A DNA stretch of 64,000 nucleotides from Candidatus Melainabacteria bacterium. Its GTDB lineage: Bacteria > Cyanobacteriota > Vampirovibrionia > Obscuribacterales > Obscuribacteraceae. Below are positions 54,542 to 62,043 of the stretch, one piece after another. Within the stretch, counting starts at the first letter, position 1; each line of letters starts with the position of its first letter. Made by a program: the position numbers and the translations under genes. Below the pieces are notes generated by a model, which saw only the letters and a list, made by a program, of their open reading frames with translations, did not search any database and had not been told where the DNA came from. The stretch is from assembly GCA_003963305.1 (NCBI GenBank), contig RXJR01000031.1, positions 186,001-250,000 on the forward strand, in the 5' to 3' direction.

Positions 54542-56143
54542 ATGCCAATGCAAATTGACTTTCAAATTGCCATCGATTTGCTCGTCATCGCTGCATATTT
54601 CTGCGCCGTCGTTTTCGTCGGCCTTGTCTTTGGGCAAAAGGAAAATTCACTCGAATCGTTCGCACTCGGGGGTAGATCGATCCCCTGGTGGGCAGTGCTG
54701 GCATCCATCATTGCTGCCGAGACCAGCGCGGCTACGTTCCTGGGCACACCAGGCGAGGGATACAAACTCGTAAACTACACATATTTGCAGCTCGTGCTGG
54801 GCATGATCATCGGCCGGATTATAGTGGCATTTGTATTTCTTCGACCATTCTATGAACGCAATGTCTATTCAATTTATGAATACCTTCAATTTAGATTCGG
54901 ACCGGGAACGCGAAAGGCTGCGTCGGCAATTTTTCTAGTGACGCGCATTCTCGCATCCGGAGCCAGATTGTACGTAGCGGCAATCGTGCTCGCAGTAGCA
55001 TTCACACTGATTACCGGAGTACAACCGAGCGCATCGCAGCAATTCCTGATTTATCTTGTTTCAATAGTGCTGATCACATTGATCACTGCGCTTTACACGG
55101 CCATCGGCGGCATCAAAGCGGTTATCTGGACTGACTGTATCCAATCTTCAGTCATGATCGGCGGCGCCATAGGTGCAATATTTGTCCTGCTCTCGCAAAT
55201 ACCTCATGCGGCAGTAGACCAGCTTTTGCACAGCGGCAAGCTTTCCATGATTACCGTTGGCACAGATGCCAGCGCCAGCCTTTTGACCAACCTGGGCAAA
55301 ATTCTCAGCGCTGACTACACAATTTGGGCGGCGCTGATCGGCATGACTTTCACGACGCTAGCAACGCACGGCACAGACCAGGACATGGTGCAGAGAATGC
55401 TCACTGCACCTGACTATAAGAAAAGTCGAATCTCGCTTGTTCTCTCTGGTCTGGCAGATCTTCCCATCGGATTCATTTTTCTGACAATCGGAATTTTGCT
55501 GAATCTCTACTATCAAGCCCACGCTGATGCAGGGCTGCCCACAAAAACAAATGAAGTCTTTGCCTACTTCATTCTCAAACAAATGCCAATCGGCTTGCGC
55601 GGTCTGCTCATCGCAGGCATCTTCGCTACTGCAATGGGTTCGCTCAGTGCGGCTTTAAATGCACTGGCAACAAGCTACACTCGCGATTTCGTTCAAGCCC
55701 GGGCTGGTCACACCGAACATACAGAGGATGAGGTGGCAGTCGGCGATGTGCGCAAATTCACTTATGTATTTGCCGGTCTGGTAATTGTGGTGGCAGTGGC
55801 AACAGCATATTTTGTCATCGCACATCCAGATTCTCGCATCATACCGATAGTTCTCGGCATCTTCGGATACACATACGGCTCGATGCTGGGAATCTTTTTG
55901 CTGGGACTACTCACTAAAGGGCGGGGCACGGATACCGGCAACTTAATAGGAATGCTGGTTGGCTTCCTTGTCGTGGCAATCTACAGCGGGCTCGCCTCAG
56001 GCACGGCGGAGGCGTTGGGGCTGAAGGGCGTTGTAGCGCTCCTGGCGCCTGTGCCAGTAATCGGCTTTCCCTGGCGCATCATGCTCGGCTCGCTGGTCAC
56101 TATGGCTTGCGCCGCCGCCTTTCGAAGCGAATCAAAAGAGTAA
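54542..56143 (+). CDS. Sodium:solute symporter family transporter
   Basis: A 533-residue SSS-family protein of normal length with about 13 helices. The first helix is IAIDLLVIAAYFCAVVFVGL. LGGRSIPWWAVLASIIAAETSAATFLGTPG is split between helices 2 and 3 and forms the unwound Na+/substrate site. GGIKAVIWTDCIQ lies later, followed by THGTDQDMVQR. The pattern matches the bacterial members close to the SGLT-like or proline/pantothenate groups. The substrate may be a sugar, amino acid or acid; it is not predictable from this gene. Two ATGs 6 bases apart (54542, 54548) are possible starts. Confidence 0.93.
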   Translation: MPMQIDFQIAIDLLVIAAYFCAVVFVGLVFGQKENSLESFALGGRSIPWWAVLASIIAAETSAATFLGTPGEGYKLVNYTYLQLVLGMIIGRIIVAFVFLRPFYERNVYSIYEYLQFRFGPGTRKAASAIFLVTRILASGARLYVAAIVLAVAFTLITGVQPSASQQFLIYLVSIVLITLITALYTAIGGIKAVIWTDCIQSSVMIGGAIGAIFVLLSQIPHAAVDQLLHSGKLSMITVGTDASASLLTNLGKILSADYTIWAALIGMTFTTLATHGTDQDMVQRMLTAPDYKKSRISLVLSGLADLPIGFIFLTIGILLNLYYQAHADAGLPTKTNEVFAYFILKQMPIGLRGLLIAGIFATAMGSLSAALNALATSYTRDFVQARAGHTEHTEDEVAVGDVRKFTYVFAGLVIVVAVATAYFVIAHPDSRIIPIVLGIFGYTYGSMLGIFLLGLLTKGRGTDTGNLIGMLVGFLVVAIYSGLASGTAEALGLKGVVALLAPVPVIGFPWRIMLGSLVTMACAAAFRSESKE

Positions 56144-56265
56144 TTTCGAGAAAATTTAGACTGCCACAGTACTGTCACAAAAGTGCCACCGACCCGTCAC
56201 GCCAAAAAATTACATTGGTATCACGGAGCAAGCATTCTTCTCAAATCAATCGGAGCAAATTACTA

Positions 56266-57378
56266 ATGAGCAATCGCGAAGTAGACAATATCGTTAACGA
56301 CCTGCAAGGGATGCGCAGCAACCAGGATTTCTCTCGTGTTGCTGGTCAGATCAGAGAAATGCAACAGAATGATCCTGCACACTTGCAGCGCAATCTGGAT
56401 CAAATCAATAGAAGCGTTGACATGCGCGCCCTCGGGTTTCCCTCAGACTTCCGCATCGCCGGTGTAAACGAGCAGGGTCGCCTGGTCACCGTCAGTGAAG
56501 ATGGACGCACGGTCGAACAACGCGATGCCCGTAACATGCGTGTCGAAAGCTCTGCTCCTGCAGCGCCAGCCACAGAACGCATGGGCACCCGCGAAATTAC
56601 TAACAACCCCGTCGACGGAAGCCGCAGTTATACAGTTCGCCAAAACGACACACTCTGGTCCGTAGCGCGCGATTCTCTGCAACAACAGAATGGTCAACGT
56701 CCGACTAACGCTCAAATTCTCGAACACGTAAACACCATCGCTCGTGAAAACAATCTGGCAGACCCGAACCGTGTACCAATTGGAACCGAATTGCGCATTC
56801 CGAACGCGCAGGAAGCACAAAGACGCCCAGGCGATGCGCCACAACCACCTGCACAACAGCGCCCAGACAGACCAGCTGGTCCTTACACCCCGAATCTCTC
56901 ACCAGATAATTCGGAACTTGCTCCTCGCAATGGTGCATCGAACCCGCTCGCTGTTCCGGGATTAGCTGGAGACCGCTCACGCGACCCAGCAGTGGCAACT
57001 AGAGAAGCAGGTCTGAGCCAGCGCCTGGAAAACGGCAGCACTGTTACTAACTTCACTGGCAAACTGAACGACGGATGGGTCCGCGATACCAGGTACACAG
57101 CCCAACAAACGACTGATGCATCCGGACGATTAGTACGCAGCGTCGTCAATTACGAAACCAATTTCGCCAGCAACGGTGCCGATCTCACCATCAGAACACC
57201 GACAGGAGACCAACCAATCAGAGAAGTACGTCAGGTCGAAACGAACTTCAACGCACGCACCGGACGCTATGACACGACAATCAGCACAAATAACGGAACC
57301 ACTTATCGCGCCGTCACAGGCAGAGACGGTCGAGTAATTTCCTTCGAACAGGTGGCAGCAGCTCGTCAAGCAAACTAG
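56266..57378 (+). CDS. LysM-domain protein
   Basis: 370 residues from ATG 56266 (MSNREVDNIVNDLQGMR); CGGAG lies upstream, and the longer frame to 56107 would overlap the previous gene. The N-terminal 60 residues are helical and polar. A LysM module lies at about 122-183 (YTVRQNDTLWSVARDSL...NNLADPNRVPIGTELRIP), with a longer insertion than usual. A Pro/Gln/Arg-rich linker (about 185-215) and a repetitive Asn/Thr/Arg-rich C-terminal region follow. LysM binds GlcNAc-containing glycans such as murein. No signal peptide is visible, which is odd for such a domain. A terminator follows at 57447. Confidence 0.85.
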   Translation: MSNREVDNIVNDLQGMRSNQDFSRVAGQIREMQQNDPAHLQRNLDQINRSVDMRALGFPSDFRIAGVNEQGRLVTVSEDGRTVEQRDARNMRVESSAPAAPATERMGTREITNNPVDGSRSYTVRQNDTLWSVARDSLQQQNGQRPTNAQILEHVNTIARENNLADPNRVPIGTELRIPNAQEAQRRPGDAPQPPAQQRPDRPAGPYTPNLSPDNSELAPRNGASNPLAVPGLAGDRSRDPAVATREAGLSQRLENGSTVTNFTGKLNDGWVRDTRYTAQQTTDASGRLVRSVVNYETNFASNGADLTIRTPTGDQPIREVRQVETNFNARTGRYDTTISTNNGTTYRAVTGRDGRVISFEQVAAARQAN

Positions 57379-57446
57379 ACAAATGACAATCAAACCGGAC
57401 AGGTAGTGGTGGTTTACCACCGACAAATGATTTCTGGAGAAGGAAG

Positions 57447-57478
57447 GGTCACATCGCAGGGGGTGTGACCTTTCTGTT
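57447..57478 (+). terminator. Intrinsic terminator of the LysM gene
   Basis: GGTCACA (57447-57453) pairs with TGTGACC (57464-57470) across a 10-base loop, followed by TTTCTGTTT. It lies 69 bases after the LysM gene stop. Confidence 0.75.
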
Positions 57479-57559
57479 TACATCCATCATTAAATATTAG
57501 CCCCACGGTTGCCCTCACAGCCGATATGGCTTAGCATTTGAAGTCTTGGAGGTGGGGAC

Positions 57560-57892
57560 ATGTCAAAAGTAAGACATGGAAACTGTTATCAGTTTGACTT
57601 GCCAGACGACTGTCTGAACGAAGTCGAAACGAAACAAGTCATCGAAGCGCTCACTTGGGATTTGCAAAAGTTGCCAGTCGGCGAAAAGTTTGTTCTCGAC
57701 ATCGCGATTGGTCCTGACAGTCCCAAGAAGCTATCCTGGGAACAATTTGTAGCTTCGATGAAAAAGTTCAAGCGCGCTGAATTCGAAAAAGAAACTGACA
57801 TGGTCACAGAGCGCGATGCAGTCGAGTTCTTGCGCGAGCACTTCGCCGATCTTCTGACACTGCCCAGACCCGGACTGCGTCGCATCAAGTGA
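57560..57892 (+). CDS. Small cytoplasmic protein of unknown function
   Basis: A 110-residue acidic and helical protein with a near-consensus ribosome site (TTGGAGGTGG) before ATG 57560. Motifs such as LPDDCLNEVETKQVIEALTW and SWEQFVASMKKFKRAEFEK suggest a compact alpha-beta fold. No signal peptide, membrane segment or known domain. It ends 63 bases before the aldose epimerase gene and may be co-transcribed with it. Confidence 0.75.
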   Translation: MSKVRHGNCYQFDLPDDCLNEVETKQVIEALTWDLQKLPVGEKFVLDIAIGPDSPKKLSWEQFVASMKKFKRAEFEKETDMVTERDAVEFLREHFADLLTLPRPGLRRIK

Positions 57893-57955
57893 GTACTCAC
57901 GCGAACGTGATGTAAACTCAGCCTGCGACGGTCGAGATTGAGCATAAGGTCTGTT

Positions 57956-58978
57956 ATGAATACAAATTTGAAAGCCGAAATTTTTGGAACTCTAGCCGAC
58001 GGCAGAAAAGCCGAACTCTTCACGCTGATCAACAGGGGCGGAGCCAGGGCGAAAGTTACCAATTACGGGGCAACACTGACTGAACTGTGGGTTCCGAACA
58101 GTCAAGGTGAGTTTGCCAACATCGCAATCGGCTTCGACAATTTGCAGGATTACCTCGACTGCAAATGCTATTACGGCGCCACCGTCGGTCGTTACGCTAA
58201 TCGAATTGCGCGCGGCAAGTTTATGCTGGATGGAAAAGAATACAAGTTAGCGCTCAACAACAAAACGTGCACCTTGCATGGTGGCAATGTGGGATTCGAC
58301 AAAGCGCTCTGGGATGCGTCACAAACAGACGAAAAAACAGTCGTTTTCACGCATTTGAGCAAAGACATGGACGAAGGTTTTCCAGGAAATTTGAGCGCCC
58401 GCGTAACATACAAACTGACTGACGACAACAAGTTGGAAATCGAGTTTCAAGCCACCACAGATCGACCTACAATCGTCAACATGACCAACCATGCCTATTT
58501 CAACTTGCATGGAGTGGCTATTGGCAATATCCTCGATCATGAGCTGCTCATTCATGCGGATCATTACGTACCGGTTGATGATGCCTTGATTCCCACCGGC
58601 GAATTGAAAGAAGTCGCAGGCACTCCTTTTGATTTCCGGCAGTTCCATACAATTGGAGAGCGACATGAAGAAGCCGGCGGCGGCTACGATCACAATTTCT
58701 GTTTCCGCAATTGGGAAGACTCGACTGCATTAAAGGCGGAGCTAAAAGCGAGCGGAAGACGTTTAAAAATCTATGCAACACAGCCCGGGCTACAGATTTT
58801 TACAAGCCAATCCTTCCACGAACTGGGTGATAAGAGCCCCTACTACGATTTCAGTGGAATTGCGCTGGAAACACAGCACTTTCCCGATTCAATCAACCAA
58901 AAGAACTTCCCTGGCAACACAATTTTGCGACCGGGCGAAGAGTATCTTGAAAGATACACTCTGGATTTCACGCCGTAG
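57956..58978 (+). CDS. galM: Aldose 1-epimerase
   Basis: A 340-residue mutarotase that interconverts alpha and beta hexoses in the Leloir pathway. The start is ATG 57956 with AAGG upstream, and the longer frame to 57938 adds nothing conserved. NYGATLTELWVP, GRYANRIARGKF, NNKTCTLHGG and the catalytic motif NHAYFNLHG (His) are present. GYDHNF follows, then GIALETQHFPDS with the catalytic Glu. Length and motifs match the standard family. The other galactose genes are not nearby. The stop codon is the first element of a tandem repeat (58971-59140). Confidence 0.94.
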   Translation: MNTNLKAEIFGTLADGRKAELFTLINRGGARAKVTNYGATLTELWVPNSQGEFANIAIGFDNLQDYLDCKCYYGATVGRYANRIARGKFMLDGKEYKLALNNKTCTLHGGNVGFDKALWDASQTDEKTVVFTHLSKDMDEGFPGNLSARVTYKLTDDNKLEIEFQATTDRPTIVNMTNHAYFNLHGVAIGNILDHELLIHADHYVPVDDALIPTGELKEVAGTPFDFRQFHTIGERHEEAGGGYDHNFCFRNWEDSTALKAELKASGRRLKIYATQPGLQIFTSQSFHELGDKSPYYDFSGIALETQHFPDSINQKNFPGNTILRPGEEYLERYTLDFTP

Positions 58979-59140
58979 CTTTGTGCGCGAAAGCTCTGTA
59001 TGCCGTAGCTGTTTACGCCGCGTAGCTGAATACCTGTAGCTTTTACGCCATAGCTGTTTACGCTGCTTAGCTGAATACCTGTAGCTTTTACACCATAGCT
59101 GTTTACGCCGCTTAGCTGAACACCCGTAGCTGTGTACGCA
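58971..59140 (+). repeat. 45-base tandem array starting at the galM stop
   Basis: TAGCTGTTTACGC recurs at 59006, 59051 and 59096, a 45-base period with three copies. Each unit is built from three shorter GTAGCT-beginning segments. The galM stop itself lies in CGCCGTAGCT, the same wording as the array, so the array appears to begin at the gene end. Noncoding, with many TAG triplets. Confidence 0.9.
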
Positions 59141-59160
59141 CTAGCGCGCGCCGACTGTAC

Positions 59161-60348
59161 CTAGTACGTTTGTGCTGGCTTGGTCGCCAGGGCGCTATCG
59201 GACTTCAAAGCCACCGCAATTGCAGGATCAATGCGCTTCGAAAGCATCGAAAACAGAAGCGCGCTGCCGGTCGGATTCAAATGAACAGTATCCAGGAAAT
59301 TTTCCTTCGAAGCGAGCGGTGCAACGTTCAAATCAACGTAAGGAACATTCTGCTCAGCACAAATTCGTCTCGTATCAGCCAGATACTTCTCGTAAAATCC
59401 AGGCGCCATAACCTTTCTATTGATTTCACCGAGCGGCATGTTGGCAATCATAATCGGTATTTTGCGGGCTTTGCACAACTGAATCAGCCGCTCGAAATAA
59501 CCCAATTGAGTTTCGATTTGAACCGGTGCAATCGGGTTATAGCGCTGCAAATAATTCTGCAGCATGTACTCGTCGTCTGGATGCCAAACCGCCTGCCCTG
59601 GACCGATCATGCCTGCAATGAAGGTACGCACATCTGTCTTTTTAGGGGCATCGGAAATAGAGCGCTTCATTTCCGGAAATAACGGAGTCAACGTCTTTGC
59701 CATCGACTGATTTGTATATGAAGCTAACTGTGTGCGATTGCCCCACAAGCCGGAAAGATTTTCAATCGTCAGCGCCAATTTGCTTTCAGGCGAGAGTTGC
59801 CGCGACAACCACAAGTCGGGCACGTCGTCCATTGACGATAACATCTTAAACGTGTCACTGGAATCGACACCAGGCATCAAATTATCTTGAAAGTCACGAG
59901 GTCCGATACCGTATATGATGGCACGCGGAGCGCGATCGCCAACCAATAAACGTTTCGCCAGCAAGTAGGCGTCAGAGACCATCTCCCCACCAACTGCAAG
60001 AGAGACGATGGTTGGCTGATATCCCACTGCGGGAGCAAGCTCCTTCTCCAGATAATCACAGCGATGATGGGTAAGCCGATCAACAGGTTTATTCGCCGCG
60101 ATGGCAGCAGCTTCAATGGTTGGAACTTCAATGAGAGAGGAGCCGAGCAATGCAAGATCGGGTGTTTTGGGTTCGCTGCGATAAGCCTTTAAGACATTGA
60201 GAACATCAGACTGCTCCAGCTGGAAACGGTCTTCTTTCCCCTGGGGACGCGCGAGTGAATAGCACGCATCTAGCGCCAGCAAAAGGCACACCGAAACAAG
60301 GGCGGCGCTGAAATATTTTCGAGTAGATTTTGAATCGGTCGCTGCCAT
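59161..60348 (-). CDS. SGNH-hydrolase-like membrane-anchored protein
   Basis: A 395-residue protein with an N-terminal anchor (about 13-32). The SGNH pattern is seen: block I LALLGSSL (Ser70/71), block II SLAVGGE, a GDSL-type middle (YGIGPRDF), and the last block LDTVHLNP with Asp353 and His356. This resembles the DltD/AlgX/PatB-like group, where a membrane-anchored SGNH protein works with an MBOAT acyltransferase to acetylate wall or secreted polysaccharide. No MBOAT gene is in the window. It stands between the galM repeat and a 262-base divergent region. Confidence 0.8.
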   Translation of the reverse strand: MAATDSKSTRKYFSAALVSVCLLLALDACYSLARPQGKEDRFQLEQSDVLNVLKAYRSEPKTPDLALLGSSLIEVPTIEAAAIAANKPVDRLTHHRCDYLEKELAPAVGYQPTIVSLAVGGEMVSDAYLLAKRLLVGDRAPRAIIYGIGPRDFQDNLMPGVDSSDTFKMLSSMDDVPDLWLSRQLSPESKLALTIENLSGLWGNRTQLASYTNQSMAKTLTPLFPEMKRSISDAPKKTDVRTFIAGMIGPGQAVWHPDDEYMLQNYLQRYNPIAPVQIETQLGYFERLIQLCKARKIPIMIANMPLGEINRKVMAPGFYEKYLADTRRICAEQNVPYVDLNVAPLASKENFLDTVHLNPTGSALLFSMLSKRIDPAIAVALKSDSALATKPAQTY

Positions 60349-60610
60349 TCAAACTAACCAATAAACCCGTTGATCATAATGCCAAATTGATTGCTGTGGC
60401 AGGGTTATGAGAACTTTCAAAGGGGAGAGGGAATGGCAAATATGGGGGGTTCAAGGATTTTTGTATTGAAAAGTGCCTGTTGCTCTCAGTTCCGGCAGAG
60501 CCGTGACAAGAACAGCTCAAGTATTAAAAGCGGTACATATTTCCTTTTTTGATAGTCTCGGTTAACATCCTCCAGCAGCGCGCGTCGAGTTCAACTGGCG
60601 GGTTTCCAAA

Positions 60611-60952
60611 ATGTCCATAAACAGATGCAACTACGATTTTCACCTGCTCGACGAAGGATGGCAATCCATGCCACCCTGCGACGATGTATTCAGCGCAGTG
60701 GCTGATGAAGCAAAAAGCGAACACCAGGCGCCACCATCGAGCCGCGCTACAGTGCGAATGGTCGAATACAGCTCCGACGACAAACCAGACATCTGGTTCA
60801 AAGCCGAAGTGGTTTCTGTATCTGCAAACGCAGAAGAAATTGAAGCGCTCCTCGATAAGTTTGGTTTACCAAAAGCGATCGTCGTGAATTGTCTGGCGCA
60901 ACAAGCTGAGATTCGAGATCGAATGCTCAGAGATGCAAGCAAACCAAGATGA
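60611..60952 (+). CDS. Protein of unknown function
   Basis: 113 residues from ATG 60611, with a weak ribosome site. It is acidic at the N-terminus (LLDEGWQSMPPCDDVFSAVADE) and helical at the end (EIEALLDKFGLPKAIVVNCL). Two or three Cys are present. No signal peptide. The TGA at 60950-60952 begins a 21-base tandem repeat. The frame has normal codon composition; no homology is recognised. Confidence 0.55.
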   Translation: MSINRCNYDFHLLDEGWQSMPPCDDVFSAVADEAKSEHQAPPSSRATVRMVEYSSDDKPDIWFKAEVVSVSANAEEIEALLDKFGLPKAIVVNCLAQQAEIRDRMLRDASKPR

Positions 60953-61034
60953 TGCGCAGAGAACCTGAGCTGATGCGCAGAGAACCTGAGCTGATGCGCA
61001 GAGAATTTGAGATGATACGCAGAACCATTTGCTC
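60950..61034 (+). repeat. 21-base tandem array starting at a TGA stop codon
   Basis: The TGA of the 113-residue gene (60950-60952) is the first base triplet of TGATGCGCAGAGAACCTGAGC-like units at 60950, 60971, 60992 and 61013. Twenty-one is a multiple of three, so each unit carries an in-frame TGA. It is noncoding. Confidence 0.9.
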
Positions 61035-61235
61035 AGATCTAAATTCGCAATCTGCGCAATCATTTTTTTTCTCAATCGGAACAACCTCAAAATCAATTCG
61101 TCAACTTTAGAAGTTCGCATCATTTTTTTGCTTGAAATAAAATTGCAAATTACACTTGACCTGCAAAAGAACTGGATGTAATCTAGATATAGAGAGATCG
61201 CGCAAATTGGCGCGCGACAATAAAGGTCTAAGGTC
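61035..61235. other. Noncoding stretch with the tRNA-array promoter
   Basis: About 200 bases without a credible gene, AT-rich at 61060-61150 (long A/T runs). It holds the strong promoter at 61156-61184. Confidence 0.5.
61156..61184 (+). promoter_or_regulatory. Sigma-70 promoter upstream of the tRNA array
   Basis: TTGACC (61156-61161), a 17-base spacer and TAATCT (61179-61184) form a strong promoter. Predicted transcription starts near 61191 and reads through the folded leader into the tRNAs. Confidence 0.7.
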
Positions 61236-61355
61236 ATGAAACTGTATCCCTATCCACAACAAAACGATACGCAGCCGAGAAGGCTGAATTTTGTTGTGAA
61301 TTTATATAGGGAAAAGGATCATGTTCATCGAGAGAAAAACGCGTTTAACGGCTAA
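61236..61355 (+). CDS. Possible 39-residue leader peptide
   Basis: ATG 61236 with TAAGG upstream opens a 39-codon frame (MKLYPYPQQNDTQPRR...), ending at TAA 61353. It is basic and polar. The frame passes through the nested hairpin of 61248-61311 and may be incidental. If translated, it could be a leader peptide whose translation disrupts that structure. Confidence 0.25.
   Translation: MKLYPYPQQNDTQPRRLNFVVNLYREKDHVHREKNAFNG
61248..61311 (+). ncRNA. Nested three-stem RNA structure upstream of the tRNA array
   Basis: Three stems nest exactly. CCCTAT (61248-61253) pairs with ATAGGG (61306-61311). CACAACAAAA (61255-61264) pairs with TTTTGTTGTG (61289-61298). CAGCC (61272-61276) pairs with GGCTG (61282-61286). 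It starts about 57 bases downstream of the predicted transcription start. It could be a processed leader, an attenuator or a small RNA. No known family matches by eye. Confidence 0.55.
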
Positions 61356-61388
61356 TCTGGCGGCTTCTGCACCAGTCAACTTAAACGC

Positions 61389-61461
61389 GGCGCTATCTTC
61401 TAATTGGTCAGGAAATCAGGCTTTCAATCTGGGAACGCGGGTTCGAACCCCGCTAGCGCTA
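61389..61461 (+). tRNA. tRNA-Glu (UUC), somewhat degenerate
   Basis: Folds as acceptor GGCGCTA/TAGCGCT with a G-U first pair. The anticodon stem TCAGG/TCTGG has a loop CTTTCAA (anticodon UUC), and the T-arm GCGGG-TTCGAAC-CCCGC is canonical. CCA is not encoded. The G1-U72 pair and G-U pairs in the anticodon stem make it weaker than a housekeeping tRNA-Glu. Confidence 0.6.
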
Positions 61462-61685
61462 TATCTTTGTGTGTTCGATTTTGGTTCGAAGACTGCACAG
61501 TGCAGACACTTTGCAGATCCAATTCCAATCCCGTAAAAGCACGCCAGTATTAGGTTTCAAACAATCCACAACACGTCAGTGCGCAAACATCTTGCGCATC
61601 AAGTCGTTGCACAGCGGCACCATATCCAGTGCCTTAGAGGAGCGCAGCCTTTTACAACAATACAAATAATTCGCACACTAAATAT
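61462..61685. other. Noncoding spacer inside the tRNA array
   Basis: 224 bases between tRNA-Glu and tRNA-Asp without a recognisable gene. A 13-base palindrome CTGCACAGTGCAG is at 61493-61505. T-arm-like fragments occur but no complete tRNA folds. Confidence 0.4.
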
Positions 61686-61761
61686 GGTGCCGTCGTCTAG
61701 CGGCCAGGACGCTGTGTTGTCAGCGCAGAAAACGGGAGTTCGAATCTCCTCGGCACCGCCA
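61686..61761 (+). tRNA. tRNA-Asp (GUC)
   Basis: Acceptor GGTGCCG/CGGCACC, anticodon loop TTGTCAG (anticodon GUC), T-arm GGGAG-TTCGAAT-CTCCT, discriminator G and encoded CCA (61759-61761). The D-arm wording TCGTCTAGCGGCCAGGAC is that of many tRNA-Glu bodies. All arms fold well. Confidence 0.9.
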
Positions 61762-61764
61762 TAT

Positions 61765-61840
61765 CTGGGCGTAGCTCATCTAGCAGAGCGCTCGCTTTGG
61801 AAGCGAGAGGTAGAGGGGGCAGCACCTTCCGCTCAGACCA
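61765..61840 (+). tRNA. tRNA-Pro (UGG) with an abnormal T-loop
   Basis: Acceptor CTGGGCG/CGCTCAG, D-stem GCTC/GAGC, anticodon arm CTCGC-TTTGGAA-GCGAG (anticodon UGG), discriminator A and encoded CCA. The T-stem GAGGG/CCTTC closes a loop GGCAGCA instead of the almost universal TTCRANN. It starts 3 bases after the CCA of tRNA-Asp. It may be a non-standard or decaying tRNA. Confidence 0.65.
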
Positions 61841-61844
61841 ATTT

Positions 61845-61918
61845 CCCTGAGTAGCACAACTGGCAGATGCAACTGCTTTAAACGCAGTGGGTTGACGGTT
61901 CGAATCCGTCTTCAGGGA
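61845..61918 (+). tRNA. tRNA with anticodon UAA (Leu) and short variable arm
   Basis: Acceptor CCCTGAG/TTCAGGG, D-stem of three pairs, anticodon arm ACTGC-TTTAAAC-GCAGT, five-base variable loop GGGTT and T-arm GACGG-TTCGAAT-CCGTC. UAA reads Leu UUA codons, but bacterial tRNA-Leu normally has a long variable arm, absent here. CCA is not encoded. Charging identity is therefore uncertain. Confidence 0.65.
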
Positions 61919-61926
61919 AAATACAC

Positions 61927-62008
61927 CGGAGCATGGGAGAGCAGCAAATCCACCTGCCTGTAAAGCAGCCGCCTCACGGCTTCCCTGGTGCAAGTCCAGG
62001 TGCTCCGA
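61927..62008 (+). tRNA. tRNA-Tyr (GUA)
   Basis: Acceptor CGGAGCA/TGCTCCG, anticodon loop CTGTAAA (anticodon GUA), a long variable arm with GCC-TCAC-GGC and T-arm CCTGG-TGCAAGT-CCAGG. The class-II arm fits bacterial tRNA-Tyr. CCA is not encoded. The first T-loop bases are TGC rather than TTC. Confidence 0.8.
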
Positions 62009-62043
62009 ATCTATAAACCTGGATTTCACAGATCACGAAAATC

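Noticed and set aside
56107-56265. N-terminal extension of the LysM protein
   Set aside because: It overlaps the symporter gene end and has no ribosome site; ATG 56266 has one.
59002-61034. CRISPR array
   Set aside because: Repeats are contiguous without unique spacers, and no cas gene is present.
61338-61389. Inverted repeat CGCGTTTAA/TTAAACGCG read as a further tRNA
   Set aside because: Only about 50 bases in total, with no anticodon or T-arm in the right places; at most a truncated remnant or a hairpin.
61321-61536. 71-residue plus-strand frame starting behind AAAAGG
   Set aside because: It runs through tRNA-Glu and has no protein-like pattern.
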